14,115 bases of DNA, from NCBI GenBank assembly GCA_902516685.1, contig CABXZJ010000026.1, positions 1 through 14,115 on the forward strand, given 5' to 3'. The notes under the pieces are model-generated. The model was given only the letters and a program-made list of their open reading frames with translations. It was not told the DNA's origin and made no database searches. Both the position numbers and the translations under genes were made by a program. Positions 9,002 through 14,115 of the stretch are shown piece by piece. This DNA comes from an uncultured Formosa sp. GTDB lineage: Bacteria > Bacteroidota > Bacteroidia > Flavobacteriales > Flavobacteriaceae. Each line of letters starts with the position of its first letter. The first letter of the stretch is position 1.

Positions 9002-9803
9002 AAGCATATATCTATCGCTATTATTTTGTCTTGTTTTTTTAAAATCACACTCGCAAGATTTACATAATTATGTAAATACAACAATAGGATCTAAAGACAA
9101 TGGATTGAGCAGTGGATATACATTTATAGGAGCAACCTATCCATTTGGAATGCTTCAATTTACACCCAGTTTTTTTTCTCCAAATAAAGGTTTTGTTGTT
9201 ACTCAGCTTAGCGGTGCAGGCTGTCCAAATATGGGCAATTTTCCTGTTATTGCCACCTCTAACGAAATCAAAAAATCTCCAAACAACATGGAGTCATTTG
9301 ATCGCTATAAGTCAATTAAAGACTCCAAAGCTGGTTTTTTGTCTGTAGAGATGAACGATGGAACAGAAATTAGTGTTACTACCACTAAAAGAACTGCAAT
9401 TGCAAAATTTAAATTTAACTCTAATGACAAGGGTTCAATAATTATTGGATCTGGTATTAACTCAACTAAAGTTAAAGATGCATTTGTTAAAAACACTTCT
9501 TTAACGAGCTGTGAAGGTTATGCAACTGGTGGAGACTTTTGTGGAACAGATACAAATTACCCTGTATTTTTTTATGTGGAATTTGACAGGCCATCATTGA
9601 ATCATAAAGTTTGGAAAAAGAATAAAATTTCAAAAAATAAATCAATAGATGGACCAAATTCTGGTACCATTTTCACATTTGATACTTCAAAAAATAAAGA
9701 AGTTAAATATAGAATTTCTATTTCATTCGTTTCAGTTGAAAATGCTAAAATAAATATGAAATCGGAGGACGTTGGATTTAATTTTCAGTCCTATTCATCC
9801 TAA
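8982..9803 (+). pseudogene. GH92 alpha-mannosidase 1, N-terminal fragment (frame broken near 9780)
   Basis: The ATG at 8982 gives a signal peptide ending K-S-H-S-Q. TTG at 8973 (in frame, upstream) and TTG at 8994 are alternatives. The mature part opens with the GH92 N-domain signature Y-V-N-T-T-I-G-S, then G-A-T-Y-P-F-G-M-L-Q-F-T-P, and runs to S-V-E-N-A-K-I-N-M, the usual end of the N-terminal beta-sandwich. After about nucleotide 9778 the reading frame (F-N-F-Q-S-Y-S-S-stop) no longer matches the family. The family continues in another frame, but about 36-39 residues that should connect the domains are absent. As sequenced, this fragment lacks the whole catalytic (alpha/alpha)6 barrel and should be inactive. 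The matching C-terminal part follows directly. Confidence 0.8.
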
Positions 9804-11010
9804 TGTTGTAAGTGACGCTAATGGGGAATATCTAGGTGCAGATTTTAAAATTCAAAAGGTAACGAATGGAAGAGATCAGTACAGCTCTTTTAGCGTTTGG
9901 GATACTTACAGGACACAAGCACAATTGTTGGCTTGGTTGTTTCCAGAACAAAGTAGTGATATGATGCAATCTTTGGTAGATTTTGCCGATCAGTCAGGGG
10001 GTTATGGCAGATGGATTTTAGCAAACATTGAAACAGGTATTATGCAGGGAGACCCTACACCTATTTTAATCTCAAATTCGTATTGTTTTGGTGCCAAAGA
10101 CTTCGATGTTCAAAATGCATTTAAGCACATGAAAAGTGGGGCCACAATTCCTAGATTGAGGTCTCAAAATCAGGAAATTAGGCCTTATTTGGAAGAATAC
10201 ATAAAGTATGGTCATACTTTCGCTTCCATGCATCTAGAATATACGTCTTCCGATTTTGCCATTGCTCAATTTGCATTACAAGCCTTAAATGATAAAGATC
10301 AATATAATTTTTTCCTCAAAAGATCTAAAAATTGGCAAAATATATATAATTCAAAAATTAAATGGCTTAATTCCAAATATCCCAACAATATTTGGAAAGA
10401 TATTAACCATGATTGGAGAGAAGGTACTTATAAGAATTATTTTTGGATGGTGCCCTATGATTTAGACGGATTGATTGAAAAAATTGGAGGTAAAAAAAAT
10501 GCCCAAAAAAGGTTAGATTCTCTTTTTGTTAGGTTGGATGCAAGATATGAAGATGAATGGTTCGCCTCGGGGAATGAACCAGATTTTCATGTTCCATGGG
10601 TTTACAATTGGACCGATGAACCTGAGAAAACATCCAAAACAATCAACAGAATCCACAGTGAGATGTATCAAAATTCTCCATCTGGTTTACCTGGTAATGA
10701 TGACCTTGGAACAATGGGGTCTTGGTATGTTTTTTCTTCCATAGGACTTTACCCTGTCATACCAGGTGTTGGGGGTTTTGCAGTGAATTTACCAAAATTT
10801 CAAAAAATAAGTATTCGAACTCCTGATAATATTTTAACCATCCAAAAGAAAAACAAAGTTGTAGATATAATAAAATCACTAAATGTTAACGGTACAGAAT
10901 ATCATAGTACGTGGTTAAGCTTTGATAAAATCAAAAATGGTGGAGATATTATATTCAATGGTGATATAAAAAATAAATGGATAATTAAAGAGAATCCGCC
11001 TAACTACTAA
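9772..11010 (+). pseudogene. GH92 alpha-mannosidase 1, C-terminal catalytic fragment
   Basis: This frame carries the catalytic domain of the same gene. It becomes family-like at S-P-I-H-P-N-V (about 9784) and has S-V-W-D-T-Y-R-T-Q, G-G-Y-G-R-W-I-L-A-N, E-T-G-I-M-Q-G-D-P, R-E-G-T-Y-K-N-Y-F-W, S-G-N-E-P-D-F-H and G-L-P-G-N-D-D-L-G-T-M-G-S-W-Y. All the conserved acidic motifs of GH92 are retained, so the ancestral enzyme was probably active. The nominal TTG at 9772 is not a credible start: the first codons are mid-domain and there is no signal peptide. Compared with GH92 2, the loop after G-N-E-P is D-F-H rather than S-H-H, which may mean a different linkage preference (inference). The next gene starts after 14 bases. 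Confidence 0.82.
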
Positions 11011-11024
11011 TAAAAAAATCACAC

Positions 11025-13286
11025 ATGAGAATAAAACAATTAACATATACTTTATTAGCTATATTAATTAGTATTTCGATTTTTAGCTTTAAGGGCAAAA
11101 TAGAAAATAATTATGTACAATACGTGGACCCTTTTATTGGCTCAGGTGGACATGGACACGTTTTTGTCGGAGCAAATGTTCCATTTGGTGGCGTACAAGT
11201 TGGACCCACAAATTTCAATAAAGGTTGGGACTGGTCTTCTTCCTACCATTATTCTGACAGTATTGTAAAAGGATTCTGTCATCTAAATGTTAGTGGCACA
11301 GGTATGTCAGATTTAGGAGAATTAACCGTCATGCCTGTAAACGGTCCACTCAAGATAAATGCTGGGACACAAGAAAATCACATGAAGGGCTATTCATCCC
11401 TATACAGAAAAGGAAAAGAACAGGTTTCACCGGGTTATTATAGTGTCTTTTTAGAGCGTTACAATATTCAGGTAGAGTTGACGGCTTCTAAAAGAGCAGG
11501 CCTTCACCGGTATACCTACCCAAAATCGATGGATTCTAGAATTATTATTGACTTAGGAGAAGGGAGTGCCGATAGACCCACAGAAACTTTCTTAAGAAAA
11601 GTAAATGACACTTTATTTGAAGGCTATAGATTTTCCACCGGATGGGCAGTAGATCAAAGAGAATTCTTTTCTGTTGTAACATCAAAACCTGTAGAGAATT
11701 TTTTATTGTATGATAGAGGAAAAAAAATCAATAAGAATGAAAAAAAGGGTAAATATGTAAAAGGTTTTTTAGAATTCACAACAGCCAAAGATGAAGAAGT
11801 GTTTTTTAAAATGGGTGTTTCAACCGTTAGTATGAAAAATGCTTTAGAAAACTTAATTCACGAGATCCCACATTGGGATTTTGAAGAAGTTCACAATAAT
11901 GCTATCTCTGAATGGAATAGTGAATTGTCAAAAATTAAAATAAAAACAAAAGATATTAAGAAGAAGAAAATATTCTACACAGCCATGTACCACACGATGA
12001 TTGCACCTAATTTATATCATGATGTTAATGGAGAATATAGAGGAACTGATAAAAAAGTATACTCAGATAATACTTTCACAAATTATACGCTTTTTTCTCT
12101 TTGGGATACATACAGAGCGGCACATCCGCTTTATACAATAACCCATCCAGAAAGAGTGAGTGACATGGTCAATTCTATGCTCAAAATATTTGATCATCAG
12201 GGTAAGCTACCTGTTTGGCACCTCCGTGGGAATGAAACCAACACAATGCCCGGTTACAGCGCTATACCCGTGGTTGTTGATGCGGTTTTAAAAGGGTTTG
12301 ACATAGACAAAGAAGAAGCCTTTAATGCGGTTAAAAAAAGTGCTACAGGTTATTTTGAGCCCGGAGTAAAGGAATTAATGAATCTTGGATACATTCCTTC
12401 TGATTTAATGGTGGAGTCTGTGGCTAGTTCTATGGAATACGCTATTGGTGATTGGGGAATTGCTCAATTAGCAAACGAGATGAACAAGAAAGATGATTAT
12501 CATTACTTTTTAGATCGATCAAAAGCTTACAAAACATATTTTGATGAGGAAACAAAATTTATGAGAGGTAGATTATCTAATGGTGAATGGAGAACTCCAT
12601 TTGATCCTGTTTCCGCACAACATAGAATTAATGATTATTGCGAGGGGAATGCATGGCAATATCTATGGCTTGTGCCTCAAGACCCTGAAGGTTTAATTGC
12701 GCTACTTGGTGGGGATGAAAAATACATAGAAAAACTTGACACCTTGTTTAGTATGTCATCAGAACTTGAAGAGGGTTCATCAATGGATATTACAGGCTTG
12801 ATCGGCCAGTATGCACATGGAAATGAACCAAGTCACCACACCACTTATATGTATGCTTACGCAGGGGCGCAACACAAGATTCCCAAAAATGTTAGATATA
12901 TTTTAAGTGAATTATACAATGACCAGCCAGACGGACTCAGTGGTAATGAAGATTGTGGACAAATGTCTGCCTGGTATATTTTTTCTTCAATAGGCTTCTA
13001 CCCTGTCAATCCTTCTAATGGAGCTTATGTTTTTGGAAGCCCTATTTTCGATGAAGTTTTAATAGAACTTCAAGGGGATAAAAACTTTAAAATTATAACT
13101 GAAAATAATTCAGAAAAAAACATATACATAGAATCCATATCATTAAATGGTAAGAATTACAACAATTCTTACATAACTCATAAGGACATTACAAATGGTG
13201 GCGAATTAAAATTTGTTATGAGTGATAAGCCAAACAAAGAGTTTGGTAAAGATTATAAAAACAGACCAAAATCTATAGTATATTAA
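11025..13286 (+). CDS. GH92 exo-alpha-mannosidase 2 (intact)
   Basis: The product is 753 residues, normal for GH92. It has an N-terminal signal segment (about 1-25, MRIKQLTYTLLAILISISIF) without a lipobox cysteine, so it is probably periplasmic. The N-terminal beta-sandwich starts Y-V-D-P-F-I-G-S-G-G-H-G-H at about 33. The catalytic barrel carries W-D-T-Y-R at 360-364, Y-C-E-G-N with Glu540, H-G-N-E-P-S-H-H with Glu601 and the His pair 604-605, and G-N-E-D-C-G-Q with Asp643. GH92 enzymes are calcium-dependent, inverting exo-alpha-mannosidases, and these motifs carry the acidic and metal-site residues. Linkage specificity (1,2, 1,3, 1,4 or 1,6) cannot be fixed from sequence alone. It is the only complete GH92 in the window. 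Confidence 0.95.
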   Translation: MRIKQLTYTLLAILISISIFSFKGKIENNYVQYVDPFIGSGGHGHVFVGANVPFGGVQVGPTNFNKGWDWSSSYHYSDSIVKGFCHLNVSGTGMSDLGELTVMPVNGPLKINAGTQENHMKGYSSLYRKGKEQVSPGYYSVFLERYNIQVELTASKRAGLHRYTYPKSMDSRIIIDLGEGSADRPTETFLRKVNDTLFEGYRFSTGWAVDQREFFSVVTSKPVENFLLYDRGKKINKNEKKGKYVKGFLEFTTAKDEEVFFKMGVSTVSMKNALENLIHEIPHWDFEEVHNNAISEWNSELSKIKIKTKDIKKKKIFYTAMYHTMIAPNLYHDVNGEYRGTDKKVYSDNTFTNYTLFSLWDTYRAAHPLYTITHPERVSDMVNSMLKIFDHQGKLPVWHLRGNETNTMPGYSAIPVVVDAVLKGFDIDKEEAFNAVKKSATGYFEPGVKELMNLGYIPSDLMVESVASSMEYAIGDWGIAQLANEMNKKDDYHYFLDRSKAYKTYFDEETKFMRGRLSNGEWRTPFDPVSAQHRINDYCEGNAWQYLWLVPQDPEGLIALLGGDEKYIEKLDTLFSMSSELEEGSSMDITGLIGQYAHGNEPSHHTTYMYAYAGAQHKIPKNVRYILSELYNDQPDGLSGNEDCGQMSAWYIFSSIGFYPVNPSNGAYVFGSPIFDEVLIELQGDKNFKIITENNSEKNIYIESISLNGKNYNNSYITHKDITNGGELKFVMSDKPNKEFGKDYKNRPKSIVY

Positions 13287-13293
13287 ATTTTAT

Positions 13294-14031
13294 ATGAAGC
13301 GTTTAGTATTATTTTTTGTAATTTTTTTTAATGGGAATTTTTTTGCCCAAAGTGACAAAGATTTTACTAAGTATGTGAATCCATTGATTGGAAGCGATTC
13401 ATCTCACGAACTTTCTAAAGGCAATACTTATCCTGCGATTGCCCTGCCTTGGGGAATGAATTTTTGGACACCTCAAACTGGAAAGATGGGGGATGGTTGG
13501 ATTTATACACATAAAAATTCAGGACTTGTCGGGATACGACAAACCCATCAGCCAAGCCCATGGATTAATGATTACGGAGCGTTCTCTATTATGCCAACAA
13601 CAGGAGTACTTAAGGTACTGGAAAAGCAAAGAAGGGCAAACTACAAGAACCAAATCGTTAAGCCACATCACTATAAGGTTAAATTTGTTGATTCTGACAT
13701 AGATTTAGAAGTTTCCCCTACAAGGAGTTCGGCCCATTTTAAGCTTAGTTCTGGTACTCAAAAAAAATTAAATATTATCATCGATGCTTTTTTTAAAGGG
13801 TCAAGTGTTGAAATAAATTCCGAAAAAAATACAATCTATGGTATTTCAAAAAACAACTCTGGTGGAGTCCCAGAAAATTTCTCAAATTATTTTATAATTG
13901 AGTTTAAAACCCCTTTTAATAGCTATGGAACATGGAACGGATCTGGGGAATTATTTAAAAACGATAAGCTAAATGGTGACCACTCGGGCAACCAACCACT
14001 TTCCTTATATGGGTTAACCATAATGCCTTGA
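13294..14031 (+). pseudogene. GH92 alpha-mannosidase 3, N-terminal part, interrupted by an inverted segment
   Basis: The start is ATG at 13294, 7 bases after GH92 2. A signal peptide ends F-F-A-Q (residue 19). The GH92 N-domain follows: Y-V-N-P-L-I-G-S, G-N-T-Y-P-A-I-A-L-P-W-G-M and Q-T-H-Q-P-S-P-W-I-N-D-Y-G. Family-like coding runs to about N-G-D-H (13972-13983). From there to the TGA at 14029-14031 the residues (S-G-N-Q-P-L-S-L-Y-G-L-T-I-M-P) are an artefact of reading the antisense of a later GH92 segment. The true gene should be about 700-750 codons, so roughly the first third is seen here. It belongs to a different GH92 branch from the two upstream copies. Whether the gene is broken in the cell or only in this assembly is open. 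Confidence 0.85.
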
Positions 14032-14115
14032 ATAATTTCACCCATTTTTTCAGGGTATAACAAATTATAAAAAGGGAATACTGCACGAAAAGTATCCCAA
14101 AATCCATTATCTGTA
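13980..14115 (-). pseudogene. Inverted internal segment of GH92 alpha-mannosidase 3
   Basis: Read on the minus strand from 14114 to 13980, 45 codons are open and match the GH92 catalytic domain. They include T-D-N-G-F-W-D-T-F-R, then Y-P-E-K-M-G-E-I-I-Q-G, and finally Y-K-E-S-G-W-L-P-E-W. The same motifs occur on the plus strand in GH92 2 as W-D-T-Y-R (residues 360-364) and L-P-V-W. The segment has no start codon context and begins at the window edge. In an intact gene it would lie about 100 residues or more downstream of the 13980 point and on the plus strand. It is therefore a piece of the same gene, or of a close paralogue, in the wrong orientation. It is short but the motif match is strong. 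Confidence 0.85.

Noticed and set aside
9755..9800. Programmed ribosomal frameshift joining the two parts of GH92 1
   Set aside because: There is no slippery heptamer, and about 36-39 family-conserved residues are missing at the join, so a frameshift alone would not give a proper protein.
13984..14031. Genuine short C-terminus of GH92 3 (truncated stand-alone N-domain protein)
   Set aside because: The last residues are the antisense of a clear GH92 catalytic segment, so the stop at 14029-14031 results from the strand switch, not an evolved ending.
13290..14115. Phase-variable invertible DNA switch like those that shuffle SusC/SusD genes in Bacteroidota
   Set aside because: No flanking inverted repeats of useful length and no invertase gene are visible; only a few bases of homology occur at the join. 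It cannot be excluded without sequence beyond the window.
1..14115. tRNA, rRNA, CRISPR array, insertion sequence or transposase
   Set aside because: No repeat-spacer pattern, tRNA-like cloverleaf, terminal inverted repeats or transposase motifs were seen; nearly all bases are covered by the PUL genes.

Overview
The window looks like a piece of a low-GC (roughly one third G+C by eye) Bacteroidota genome, most likely a marine-type Flavobacteriia. The support is a SusC/SusD pair, a type IX secretion (Por) C-terminal sorting domain, lipoproteins with the cysteine directly after a short hydrophobic segment, AT-rich spacers, and starts without Shine-Dalgarno sequences. No rRNA or tRNA is present, so placement below class level is not supported.

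Layout. On the minus strand at the left edge lie two overlapping genes: a small secreted protein with a T9SS sorting tail (781 to 77) and the first 80 bases of another exported protein (80 to 1), coupled by an ATGA overlap. A 153-base divergent spacer separates them from a tight plus-strand operon that fills the rest: SusC-type TonB-dependent transporter (935-4063), SusD-type lipoprotein (4068-6011), a DUF4959/DUF5126/DUF5000-type surface lipoprotein (6024-7247), a DUF4998-type lipoprotein with two discoidin-like domains (7253-9001), and three consecutive GH92 alpha-mannosidase genes (8982-11010, 11025-13286 and 13294 onward). Spacings are 4, 12 and 5 bases, then a 20-base overlap, then 14 and 7 bases, so this is read as one transcript.

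Function. This is a polysaccharide utilization locus. The two discoidin-bearing lipoproteins and SusD would capture glycan at the cell surface, SusC would import oligosaccharides using TonB energy, and the GH92 exo-alpha-mannosidases would trim mannose in the periplasm. The three GH92 proteins are strongly diverged from one another, which suggests different linkages in an alpha-mannan or mannose-rich N-glycan-like substrate. No endo-acting enzyme and no regulator is visible in the window.

Most notable: two of the three GH92 genes are structurally broken in this sequence. The first lacks about 110 bases in the middle (junction near 9780) and is out of frame across the join. The third switches strand: its 5' part reads plus up to about 13980, and the last 136 bases encode a later GH92 segment (with the WDTFR motif) on the minus strand. 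A deletion and an inversion, each with short microhomology, in one window could reflect amplification or assembly chimerism (for example from a single-cell genome) or real rearrangement; the sequence alone cannot decide. I see no previously undescribed system here; the gene set is a recognisable PUL.
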